Assembly (NCBI GenBank): GCA_002751075.1
Contig: NAOQ01000059.1
Span: 199,593 to 220,318 of the forward strand
Length of the DNA: 20,726 nucleotides
Reading direction: 5' to 3'
From: Ichthyophonus hoferi
Lineage: Eukaryota; Opisthokonta; Ichthyosporea; Ichthyophonida; Ichthyophonidae
The translations under genes and the position numbers were made by a program. The notes under the pieces are model-generated. The model saw only the letters and a program-made list of their open reading frames with translations. It was not told where the DNA came from and did no database searches. Numbering within the stretch: position 1 is the first letter of the stretch; each line of letters begins with the position of its first letter. This document shows, piece by piece, positions 1 through 10,028 of this stretch.

Positions 1-33
1 ACATACATAAACATATACCACTACCATACCCAC

Positions 34-1903
34 CTCAATGTCTGCACAACAGTCTTGTGCGGTGTTATACTCTCTACGTGTTAATTTCCCCTTAATAGAC
101 CCAAAGTCCATCGGATGGGAAATCACACTGTGATAATCTGGGCAGTCCTTGCTACGCACTGGCTTCAGGAACCAGTAACAGTGTGGGTTGTTCATGAGAG
201 CCTATAGGGTAGGCGAGGTATGGTTATGGGTATGATTGTCATAGGAGAGGGAGAGAGGAATGAGGGAAGAGGCTAAAAGGCTTGTATGGTAGGATGGCAA
301 ACATGGGATTTGGATGACGTATGTTTCTTGTCGCAAATGTGTGGATATGTGTGTGTATGTATATATATACAGCAGTATGCACGTGATTGGGCGTGTAGCT
401 GCTAATGTATGTATCCTACGTAATGGATAAATAGGTAAAGATAACATGTGCCTATACAAAGAGAGGCGTGACGTGTGATGGTGAAAGTGGGAGTAGAGTG
501 GTGTGAGGGAGGGAATCGAAAGGAAGAACGCAACAGAAGACTATGAGATATATATGAAGAAAAAGAAAGAGTAAGTGGCAGTCATAGATCTCCGTAGGGA
601 GGCCATAAACTCCCCTGTAGAATAGAAGTAGGAAATGGTATTAGACGTACCGGAACAAGTACGTTTGCGCAAAACTCCAATTCACCTTTGTGGGCCCGTC
701 GTTGCCTTACACCACTAACAATGTCCTGTGGTCACAGTGGGGGGGAAAGAGACGGGCGAGGAGTAATAAAGAAATAACTAGTTAGTTTCAGATAAGCACA
801 TAAAAAAAAAAGAAATAAGGGCAAAGGACAAAATAAGAGGGAGCAGGAGAGACAGAGAAGGGTAGAGGCTAATGTCTTCAATAAGTATATCTACAGGCTG
901 GTCAGCCCGGAGGGGCCCAGTGTGTAAGGATGTAAGTATATATATGGTGCGTGGTTGTATGTAATAAATTACCTTCCCATATACAGACACTAACCATCTC
1001 TCCCCTCTACCCTACACCTACCGGCCCAATCACCTCCTCTAGGAGGAGGGTGTTATTATTCTTGGTCCCACGAGGTCCCTTCGTTCCTGTTTGTGTGACT
1101 TTGCCATTCCCATCTGATTTTACCCGCTTGGTAGGACTGTTTTATCCACAGAGGGAAGAGATATACCCACCCAGGCCTTTGATTAATAAACAATAAAAGA
1201 AGGACTTGAGGACATGAGGAGGAAGAGAAAAAAGGGAAATAAATATAATACAATCATACAAGGCTTCTAGTCTCTGATGCTCAACAGTCAATAACATCAC
1301 CCCTGCCTATATACACTCCCCTCCCTATCCTTCATATCTCTCATACAAATATACCCTTCTCGCTCCTTCAACTCTTCCCTCTTTCCTCTCGCTCTCAAGT
1401 TATATATATATATAAACGTCTCTTTCTTTCTCTTGATTTATCGTCTCGTATCTTCAACCTTAACCATATACACACATCTACACATATATGCACATTCTCT
1501 TATAACTTATATATATCCACACACAAAATCTCGCTCTCTTCTATCTTTACATATCCCTTAAACTCTCTTTTTCTCTCTCACTTCCTTCCATTACTTACAC
1601 ACTTATATACTCTTTTTCTATACTATAATTTTCTTCTAATCCTATATCATTTGTCAAGGTTTGGTGTATGCAGATATATATACTAATCATACCAACCATC
1701 AGGTTGCACGGTCAAATATCATCAACATAGTGTAACAGAAAACCATATATCCAAAACACATCACGCCCAATATCATTCTTTAGCACACAGAGATAAACAA
1801 ACCGATCATCATCATCCACCAAGCCATCGTCCACAAGCTGCATTCTCCTTCCTCTCTTTGGAGTAGGTAACTGCTGTTCATAAGAGTTTAAAAACCGTGC
1901 CAT
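34..1903 (-). CDS. Bromodomain protein, N-terminal part (gene continues beyond left edge)
   Basis: Four exons on the minus strand join in phase: 1903-1803, 1136-1022, 725-651 and 201-34. Donors are GTTTGT, GTAGGT, GTACGT and GTGGGT; all acceptors end in AG. They give 153 residues before the window ends. Residues 1-72 are polar and basic (PKRGRR at 15-20, PTKRVK at 35-40), which suggests nuclear import. From about residue 87 the bromodomain begins: helix Z (ELEFCANVL, 87-95), then LMNNPHCYWFLKPV (99-112), the ZA loop with PDYH (118-121), HPMDFGSIKGKL (126-137) and CADIE (149-153). The helix carrying the acetyl-lysine-binding Asn lies outside the window. Bromodomains read acetylated lysines on histones. 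The short ZA loop resembles the GCN5/BPTF type more than BET. The usual WPF shelf reads YWF here. The ATG at 1903 is the first Met of an open frame whose donor phase fits exon 2. The last donor could instead be GTATGG, 4 nt further on. Which bromodomain subfamily this is remains open. Confidence 0.85.
202..650 (-). other. Intron 3 of the bromodomain gene
   Basis: This stretch lies between two phase-matched bromodomain exons, with donor GTACGT and acceptor CTATAG on the minus strand. On the sense strand it is pyrimidine-rich (the plus strand shows runs of G and A at about 470-600) and carries a small TATG/TA repeat near 345-370. Open frames inside it have no protein-like composition. I see no nested gene. 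Confidence 0.75.
1137..1802 (-). other. Intron 1 of the bromodomain gene
   Basis: It separates the N-terminal coding exon from exon 2; donor GTTTGT, acceptor AACAG, phase 2. Its middle part (about 1270-1660) is almost free of G on the plus strand, that is C-poor on the sense strand. That skew is opposite to the pyrimidine-rich intron 3 of the same gene. It includes a (TA)n tract near 1400-1415. No exon with both splice sites in phase was found inside. Confidence 0.7.
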
Positions 1904-2055
1904 GCTACGAAACGTATACAGACTATTATCACTCTAAATTTCAATGTGGTAGTGTGTGGTGTGGTGTGATGTGTTAGTGTTGCTGTTGCAAACACTACTT
2001 TACAAAAATAAACATTGTTACTAATATAATCAACCGGGAGTCATAATATAAGTGG

Positions 2056-2124
2056 TATATGTATATATAATATATAATATATATATACTATATATATATA
2101 TTATATATATACATACATGTACAT
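2056..2124. repeat. (TA)n-rich imperfect palindrome
   Basis: About 70 bp of almost pure T and A with TATATA runs, flanked by GTATATGTATATA on the left and TATACATACATGTAC on the right, so the two sides are roughly inverted copies. It could extrude a cruciform and is expected to be length-variable. It sits 150-220 bp upstream of the bromodomain start codon. Confidence 0.8.
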
Positions 2125-2175
2125 AATATAGCCGTAGTTGTACTGTGTACAAATCAAAGCTTGTGCATTAGTCCG

Positions 2176-2183
2176 TGACGTCA
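2176..2183. promoter_or_regulatory. CRE-like palindrome TGACGTCA
   Basis: The full octamer TGACGTCA lies about 270 bp upstream of the bromodomain ATG. In many eukaryotes this sequence is bound by bZIP factors of the CREB/ATF type. A single octamer in about 20 kb can occur by chance, so its role here is inferred only from position. Confidence 0.25.
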
Positions 2184-3003
2184 TTGATTATTTATGTGTT
2201 TTATTGTAGGATATTTCATGATATTGCAGATAATGTAAAAGAATTTTATCCCGGTGTGAATATTATATACAAACATTCATATTAAACATCAAAAAAACTA
2301 GTTAAAATTTTTTCACGTTTAAAATATTTTTTAAAATTTATATTTTAAATTATTTTATAATATTTTTGTATTTTTTGTTGTTTTAAAGGCCCTATCAACA
2401 AAATTTCCTACTCTAAGTATACATTTTGTAATTTGATAGTATGTAGAATATCATGCAAATTCGTACAATCTTTAGATATCACATGTGACCCCCACATGCA
2501 TTGTTTATATATTGTATGAGTGCAATAATCAACTACATACTCCATATAATTTGTTCGAAACATTTATTTAGTAGGTTTCGAATAATTAGCTTTTGTTATT
2601 GTTTTATTATTATTATTATTATTTTATTGCTTTGTGTATAGCTGTTGTGTTGTCCTAAACAATATCTATTTGGGCTTGTAGTTCCATTCAGGCCAGGCCT
2701 ACAATATAAGCGGCCAGAGCGAATGATTGTATAGAAAACCATGTACTTATTACTCTGTAAATCACTGCACTGCTCATCTATTCTTTGTCACATTTATATT
2801 ATTGCCTTGATAGAAAAAGCATTAATAACTAATAACTGATAAATGCTTGTAGTCAACTCAGGAAATGAAAAAAAAAAATTTCCAAAAAAAAAAGATATTG
2901 GGCAGTGAAACTTATTTACTAGACGACATGTGAAGTTATCAGCCCCAACTCTCCCTATCGCATACCTACACATGTTTAAGCTTACTAAAATAAATCATGT
3001 AAT

Positions 3004-3949
3004 ATGGATATTGTAGTTACAGAAGAGACTAATAATAAAAGCATTTGTTCTATATATTCATATTTATTTACTGTACTAAAATTCCAGACCTCTTTTAGGT
3101 TCAGGAAAAGGTTTCTGTCACTTGGCTGTTCCAGCCCCCCGACAGTTTCAAAGCTGATTACAACTAGACTGCAACAAGATTGTTCTACCCCACTAGGTCA
3201 TATTGTTACCAGTAAACATGTTCTTGAATTATTGTACATTATAGTATATCTTATATTAAGAGTTTAGTTATAGGGTGGAAATATCAGTGGTTTTCTAGGG
3301 CTACCAAGTGCCAATGTGTGCATTGATTCTGGATTGTATGTCCATTTAAAAAGACGAAAGAGATGTCTTCTTATCCTCTTTGTTATTTTCCCCTTCCCGT
3401 TCTCATGCGTTATATATATATTATGTCTACCATTGTTCAAATGTGTTTCGATTTGTTTTACTTTCACTACTACATTTACAAAAATGATAGGTTTGCTTTA
3501 GATCCAGTCTTACTTAAGATAATTGAAAGTGAAATGCTGCATATATTTCTGCCTAAAAGGTTTGTGTAGGGGAGTCTACTATTAAGGAAATACAGGAGTG
3601 GGTGGCTGAACAACATAGTGCTTTAATGATTAGGTCCTTACTATAGATCTTAACTAGATTGTGCACTGGTTTTTTTTTCTCCAAATTTTGTCAAGCTTGT
3701 GTAACTGGCCATATATATTTAACTGCATATATCACTGGTTTTCAATATTATTATTTTTGTTTCTTCGTGGAGGTAAACATACTTGGCCGTTATGTTGTAT
3801 CACTCAATAATTATGGTGTTGATAGTAGAGTAGTAGAGTTCAGATTGAACAAATTGCTAGTAACAGCATTGCAAGCAGGTGCTACCCCTGCTGTTCTATT
3901 ACTAGACATAGCTATCTATCAAACCCCTTTCACAGCTGAATGGGTTTGA
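3004..3949 (+). pseudogene. Possible degraded coding region, family not recognised
   Basis: Four plus-strand open frames follow one another in different registers (3004-3267, 3316-3501, 3363-3569, 3659-3949). Parts have balanced composition unlike the AT-rich surroundings: at about 3100-3220 a stretch with VQEKVSVTWLF in one frame, and at about 3836-3949 a segment ending LLLDIAIYQTPFTAEWV before a TGA. No single frame or splice pattern joins them, and I recognise no domain. It may be a decayed gene or mobile-element remnant, or chance open frames. Base composition is intermediate between the true exons and the intergenic DNA. Confidence 0.25.
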
Positions 3950-4093
3950 GTGTATAAATTTGTTATCATTGTGTTGTGGGTGAATTTTAAGGACAATAAT
4001 TCCTATACAATTTTAAACCCTGGTGTAACCTACCTAAGAGAATAAGGAATTGCACAATACTAACTGTATTTTTCGCTTCATTATAAACAAAGG

Positions 4094-4458
4094 ATGTTGG
4101 GAATAATAAGTAGAGACGCAAGCTTTTCTGTGACCTATATTCATTTAGACGGAGAGAAAATACCGAATTAAGGGGCGTTTAAGCATGTTCCTTTGCGTAC
4201 ACGGAGTAAATATAAGCTAAGACATTTTTATTATTAATTAAGTCAACAGGACTTGCCTTAGGCAGTGTGTTATCTGGACCCAAAACATATGATCTGAAAT
4301 GGCTTATTATATAGTTACAGGATCTCTACCATTGGCTGATTCAATTGGGTAGATCAACACCAATAGATTGCATTAACTATTTTCCCAGGCTACATACGTA
4401 ATAATAATTTTAAAATTTTGCAGCTATATAAAGAAATACCTAGATTAATTAAATATTC
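4094..4458. repeat. Dispersed repeat, copy 1 (~365 bp)
   Basis: It begins ATGTTGGGAATAATAAG and ends TTAATTAAATATTC. It matches 4987-5384 in the same orientation over nearly its whole length, with scattered substitutions and two short gaps. Shared blocks include GAATAATAAGTAGAGACGC, the hairpin AAGTC-AACAG-GACTT, GTTATCTGG, TTATTATATAGTT, AATAGATTGCATTAACTATT and GCTATATAAAGAAATACCTA. No coding frame runs through it, and the ends form no inverted repeats. The first bases TGTTGGG recall the TG start of LTRs, but no matching CA end is shared by the two copies, so the class is left open. The divergence suggests an old duplication or two old insertions. Confidence 0.85.
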
Positions 4459-4625
4459 CTGTTTGAACACTCCCTCATGGCCTAGGCGGATTATTTCACC
4501 TAGGGCATTAAAAATATGAAAATGTAATAAGAAAAGAACCTTAACATGGTGATTACTTAGCTGTAGGCTTGTGGCTCACTAAATGAACTCAATAATTCCC
4601 GATGGCATTCAGAAGTGACTGTGGC

Positions 4626-4658
4626 ATGGCACCCACCGAAGAAAAAGAAAAAAAACGG
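4626..4658 (+). pseudogene. Relic of a phosphatase-type first exon (MAPTEEKEKKR)
   Basis: The first 21 bases, from ATGGCACCC to the A-run, match the start of the phosphatase gene at 13899 with one substitution (codon 4 ACC instead of ATC). Both encode MAP-x-EEK. Here the frame goes on as KEKKR and meets a possible donor GTCAGT at 4659, whereas the real exon 1 goes on for 26 codons to GTAGGT. The frame stays open for 60 residues from the upstream ATG at 4602 to 4784, and the local GC content is raised (GGCTGGC units near 4715-4735). No downstream exons resembling phosphatase exons 2-6 were found, so I read it as a decayed duplicate of the first exon. A separate short gene cannot be excluded. 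Confidence 0.5.
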
Positions 4659-4986
4659 GTCAGTTCACTTCACTGTATGTTAAATGTTCCTGCTTGCTTT
4701 GGCTCTTGCTCTGGTGGCTGGCGGCTGGCGGCTGAGTTAATATGTGGGTGTTGCCCAGTTGTTTTGCATGTTACCCTGGTGTGACTTTAAAGCTAGAGAT
4801 GTTGATAGTTCAAATGCAGATTGGAAGACAGTGTTTAAGTGCAATAAAATTCAGTTTCCACACGTAGAGGTCAGTAGATGTATGCAGGGTTGAGGTTAAG
4901 TATTTTCGGCATTCATGGATTTCTGACTTAATAAAAATTACCTGATTTTTTGACCATGATAAATTATATAAGCTTTCTCTGCTACC

Positions 4987-5384
4987 ATGTTGGGAATAAT
5001 AAGTAGAGACGCGAGCTTTCTGTGACCTATATTCGTTTAGAAAGAGGGATAATACCGAATCAAGGGGCGCTTTAACATATCCCTTGCATACACGGAATAT
5101 AGATATGTTAAGACATAGTTTTATTGTTAAAAAAGTCAGCAGGACTTGTCTTAGGCAGGATGCCTAAGTAAGGTGTTATCTGGTCCCAAAAGCCATGATC
5201 TGAAATGACTTATTATATAGTTGCAGGATCTCTATCATTGCTGGTTCTATTTTGATAGAGTGCTGGATTGCCGTTCAACATCAATAGATTGCATTAACTA
5301 TTTTTCCAGGCATTCAATAATAATTGCTACTAATATTAAATGCTTATAGCTATATAAAGAAATACCTAAATTAATTAAATATTC
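4987..5384. repeat. Dispersed repeat, copy 2 (~398 bp)
   Basis: This is the same element as 4094-4458, in direct orientation 893 bp downstream. It is about 33 bp longer because of two insertions relative to copy 1: one completes a hairpin (5150-5168), the other adds about 18 bp near 5259-5277. It shares the TATATAAAG block and the AATTAAATATTC end. The phosphatase exon-1 relic lies between the two copies. Confidence 0.85.
5133..5168. repeat. Tandem hairpins inside repeat copy 2
   Basis: Two perfect inverted repeats follow each other: AAGTC (5133-5137) with GACTT (5143-5147), and CTTAGGCA (5150-5157) with TGCCTAAG (5161-5168), the latter with a 3-base loop. Copy 1 keeps the first hairpin but only the left arm of the second. 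The 8-bp stem suggests that the ancestral element was structured as DNA or RNA, or that a short palindrome was gained in this copy. Confidence 0.6.
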
Positions 5385-8300
5385 ATGCCGTAACTAAGTA
5401 TGAAAACCAGGAAGCTTCTTCAAGATGCACTAATGTTTTCTCATGATTGGATGCCATCTTGCCATTATGATGTAAGATTGTGTTTCAAGACCAATTAACA
5501 TTTCGATAGAGAATAGCTAGTATATGCAAGCCAAGCATTACTTCTGTGGTCTGAAGGCAATATCTTAATATTCCTCAGGAAAAAACATATATTCTTCGTA
5601 ATTACACTACTTACAATATAGCTAACTAGTTTAATTTTTTTATTATCAATGTGGGGGGGTTAAAATTGGTTTTTTCTGATCACATAATCTCAGTTGAACC
5701 TTCTCAAACGTTCCGAACACTATTGCTTTTCTTAAAGATGCAGCTTGGACTGTGACGCATCATATTCCCGATCCTTAAGTACGTAGTTTATAGTATCATA
5801 AATATATATATGACAGTCATGATAAACCAAAATTCCTTTGTTAGAAACAAACATTTTTGATCCATCTTCCGTTGAAAGCATAAACGGCATTGACCCTAAC
5901 GTAAATGTAAACTATATTTGACTTAAAGTGGAATCACTAAAATTTGGAATATAAAAAGAATTTTTTTGATTCAAATGAGGCTACCTATATAATATTGCAT
6001 TGCAGTTATTACTACGTAGCTTAATTAATAATGGAATGTTTGAAATTGGCAAATTATAACCAAAGATCAAATTAAACGCTTAGTAGGTTAGGTATCAAGG
6101 CCAGAGAAAGAGATGGACTCTCCATGGCTAACATATGGACTCCTTCTCAGTAGGGTACTCTATGTCTTGTGTGGCTCATGTCATAGGTGCCAGGAATGAA
6201 AAAAAATGGGGGTGCATTGAAAGAGGAGATCAACAATACTTATATAATCTCATATTGAAACTCTAGAGAAAGTTCTTACTCCTCATTACATTAACTACGG
6301 GTACATAGTATACAAAGTTGATCTAATAGCCTATGAGTCGTAGTGTATGGAAGACAGACCTGGTAACCACCATAGAAACGCACACTCTCTCCCGTTCAAA
6401 AGACTTTCAGCAGGCTTGGGCCTACATAACGGCATGCCTCATTTTATAGCTTGTAGATCTTGTTGACACTAGTGCAGGGAAATAGCACCATATTAAACAA
6501 TAAATAGAACTTGACTTAAGATGACAAGACATCGTTCAAAATAAAAAATGTATTTCTTGGTACTCCATCGGTGGTTATTCTTATTATTAAAAAGGCTTTC
6601 TATAATAATCCGTACTAGTTGTGCCAATAAAAATTAGCCTGGCGATATTACCTACTGATAGAACCAAAGTTTTTCACTCTGCTCTCAGACAGATCATTTC
6701 TTACTGTTGCTATCATCTTCCTTTATTCGGATACAGAGAAAATTTCTCTTTCCTAGTTAAGGCAGGAATTTTTAGATAACATTTTTTTTTTGAATCGTTT
6801 AATAGCACAAAACTTAAGTGTTACCAATATAATTGGTTTATAGAATGAATCTTTAAATTAAGAACCGAAATCCAAGTGTTACGACAGGTGACAATTGTCT
6901 CACCTGTCTTTCGTTTTTTTTAATCTACTTGGAAAGTCATCTATTTCTTCCCAAGGATCCTTCATTTACAGTAACACTCATCACTTAATGACCAAAGGTC
7001 AATCAACACAACTTTGTAGTACCCTCCTCTATTTCAAGGAACAAGCAGTTAACTTTTTTGCATGTCTTCACACATTTACTTAGTTCTTTACCATTTTGAA
7101 TAATATAAATTAGTGGTTAGGGTTTTTACACACAGTTGTCTGATTCCGCTGGTCAGCTTCAATACAGAAAAGCATTTACTATGCGAACAATGGCGCAATA
7201 CTAATCATAATTTGTTTGTCTTCGTTGCTTTCACATTATTGGGTGGTACAATTGTGAGTCATCCCAGCTAATTACCAAACTAACTGTTGCCCATATAAGG
7301 TAGTTGTCACCTCAATATCTCGAATATATTTCAGATGAATAATTACATATAATTGCACATACTCAATAGTATCAATTGCTATGTTATTAATATTTATGAA
7401 AACTCAATATTCGTCTCATTTATTTTTATATCCCAACTATAGAAATATCAAGGAATTCCCATACAATTATGTAACTAATTCCCATGCAATTGTATAATCA
7501 TGCAACAACAATATACTAATATGGTAGTCTGGTGATAGGATTTTGCAGTCATGTGCTTCCCAGGAGGGTTTATATTCATCCATCTTCAATAAATATTTTA
7601 ATTGGTTTTAATACTTTATGCCATCATATACCAACAATTCGTATAGTTATATCCATATAAAATCAATGTATAAAAGCACATATATATCTTCATTTAGAAT
7701 AATTGGCCTGAGATAATGAAACAAAATAGTGGTTGGAATGCTATGGGATGATGACAACAAGTAACAATTAAACGACATGCTTTGTCATTCTGGGACGCCG
7801 GGCTATATGGCCGTGCACAAAATCAATCTAATATTGGCTGCGGACTTATCAATAAACGTATACATGTTAGTGGAAAATACTAGCCAATCGGAATACGAAC
7901 TAATCGGAAAATCTTTCATGTAAGTTTGAAAAAATAAAAAATCACCGAACTTTTGATAGCAAACAATTAAAGTTGCACGTGTGTTAATGAATGGCAGCGT
8001 ATTGCCAAACAAGAGTGTATTGGCGCTAATGAAATATGAGCTTTTATTATCTAAATTTTAAAATGATTTTTGGATAAGTAAAAACATAAAAAACATCAGA
8101 ATTAGTTGTCTATTGCAGATTTAGAACTAAGTACAATTAAAATATTTATATGATAGAAGTTAGTTTATGGACAGATTAATAATGAATGAAATAGGAAATA
8201 TTAGTACACCAGAGTTATCTGAGTTAAGTACCTACTTCATCAACCAAGCTCCTTAGTTATAGACCAACGTCATAATTTCAGCATATCTTAAAACAAATTA

Positions 8301-10028
8301 GCGAATGAACACATGGATTTCGGATTCATGCTTTACGGCGCAACGGAATAAAATATCTCATTCATCCCCTATTAAGGCTAGGCGTGCTTATTCTAAAATT
8401 GTGTTCTGGAAGAAAAACTGTATTGACAGAAAATAAGCAATAAAAAATATTAAAGCTAAAAAAAAGCAATTAAATTGATAATTATTTAATATTACACATT
8501 ATTTATCTCTTACTCTATTACTATATAAATATACAGAATAATTTTTTTGAGTGAATAGCAACTCTTTACATATTTGAGAAACAACTGTGCCCTTGAAAGT
8601 GGATGTATTGTGACCTTTGACAAAAGCCACAATTAAGGAAAATAAAAAATGCTGTAAATAATTTTTATATTTATTGGCTAAAACGAATTTTTTAAAACCA
8701 TGTAAAATATATATGAAATTGCCCCTTTAAATAAATCAAAACCCAGAAAATCTCGGTACATTTGGTTTTGGTGTCATTAATGTTATATTATTGGGCAAAG
8801 GTCCATATGGGAGATATAAACCTACAGTACACTATGTGATTGGTTATCCGATCACGTAGAAGAGTAGACATATAGTAATTGGCTCCAAATTGGGCACAAT
8901 TTTACGACATAAGTAAGCATATATATTGTTGCAATTGTTTTATTTAACATCAATATTTAATTATTTTTACTTTAAATCATTATTCTTATAAAATAATATT
9001 TGACAAGTTTTAGTGTGAATAAAGTATATATTTTCCAGTGTGCTGGATCGACGGCATTCGCGTATGCATGTAAATTATGGGTTAAACAGATTAGATCAAT
9101 TGCAAGAATATCACATTTGCATTTTTAACTGGTTGTTGTCGTTGGCACCTCGCAACCACCTAGACTTTTCCGACTTTTAACTTGAGGTCTTTATATGTTA
9201 CGTCACAACTTGATTTTCAAATAAATATACATATATCAAATCTTATGACTGGTGGATCATGCCTATCATATGATAGTATTATCAGGGATCTACCACAAAG
9301 CTTCTCTGATTCTCGATTGCACGTGCTATGCATACTGACCAATTTCCAGCGGCGACGTAACCTTTGTTCTTTATCATTTTTAAACCATTTTCAGCCTTCT
9401 ATTACGTAATTATAGAAAAATCACCGAAGTTAAAGCTAACTTGTATCGCACTATTGTATATTCGCCACATTAGACACACTAGTTATTGGAAATCTTAAAG
9501 TACCAAAGGCCAATAAAGTGATTGTATTGAACTTTCTTCAAAAAACAAAAGTTGAAGTGTAATTCGCACTTAAAAATTTAATAAGCGCCTAAAATTTTAT
9601 AAAGTGATATTAAGGTATCCTTAGTACAATTAAAAAAAAACATATAACAAATACTAGTATTATTATTTATAAACTAATTAAAAAAAAACCTAATATGCAT
9701 TGATCATCTATTAGTGAGACACACAACTGACTGAGCATATCTATTGCCACATCCTATTATTATCGTCAGAAAAGGAAGTTTTAGCGAATCATAATATATG
9801 TGCAAGCGATATTCCAAAAAGCCAATCAATAAAATGCTATTTTTGCCTTACCTAATAGTCAATGAGTATCTTCTCGGCTAGACACATTCGCCAATCATAT
9901 CGTTATTCGAGTTTTCGATAGAAATTTACCCAGAGGATAAATTAAGCCGCAACAAAAGTTCCTATTTCAGTTAACTTGGCTTTTTAGTTTTTAGGTATTT
10001 TTTCGCCTTTTTATTTTAAAGTTTGAGA
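5385..10028. other. Long AT-rich intergenic stretch, no convincing gene
   Basis: About 4.6 kb with frequent stops in all frames, poly-A and poly-T runs and no exon with coding-like composition plus splice sites. The best short frame is 6333-6449 (38 residues from ATG, containing KTDLVTTIETHTLSRSKDF), between in-frame stops and without recognised homology. Slightly GC-richer islands (6100-6200, 6340-6440, 7780-7850, 9040-9070, 9290-9360) could be remnants of older sequence. The last several hundred bases should carry the promoter of the gene at 10029. The sequence just before that ATG is T-rich with TTATTTTAAAG. Confidence 0.5.

Larger units (their letters stand above)
1904..3003. other. Upstream region of the bromodomain gene, no gene seen
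   Basis: This AT-rich stretch should contain the promoter of the minus-strand bromodomain gene. It holds a GT-rich patch (1950-1975), a palindromic TA-rich tract (2056-2124), a CRE-like octamer at 2176-2183, A+T blocks around 2290-2370 with long T and A runs, and a TTA repeat near 2600-2625. I see no coding exon in it. Confidence 0.5.

Noticed and set aside
951-1196. Plus-strand open frame of 81 codons
   Set aside because: It is the antisense shadow of bromodomain exon 2, whose minus-strand frame fits the splice phases.
4094-5384. Pair of LTRs bounding an LTR retrotransposon
   Set aside because: The two copies start near TGTTGGG but share no CA end, the interval between them is only about 530 bp and no element protein is recognisable there. 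They are listed as repeats of unknown class.
7803-8012. Minus-strand frame of 69 codons
   Set aside because: Aromatic-rich composition as expected from AT-rich DNA, no motif, no splice partners.
10023-10028. Upstream TTG as start of the secreted protein
   Set aside because: The ATG at 10029 is two codons downstream and gives a normal signal peptide; non-ATG starts are not needed.
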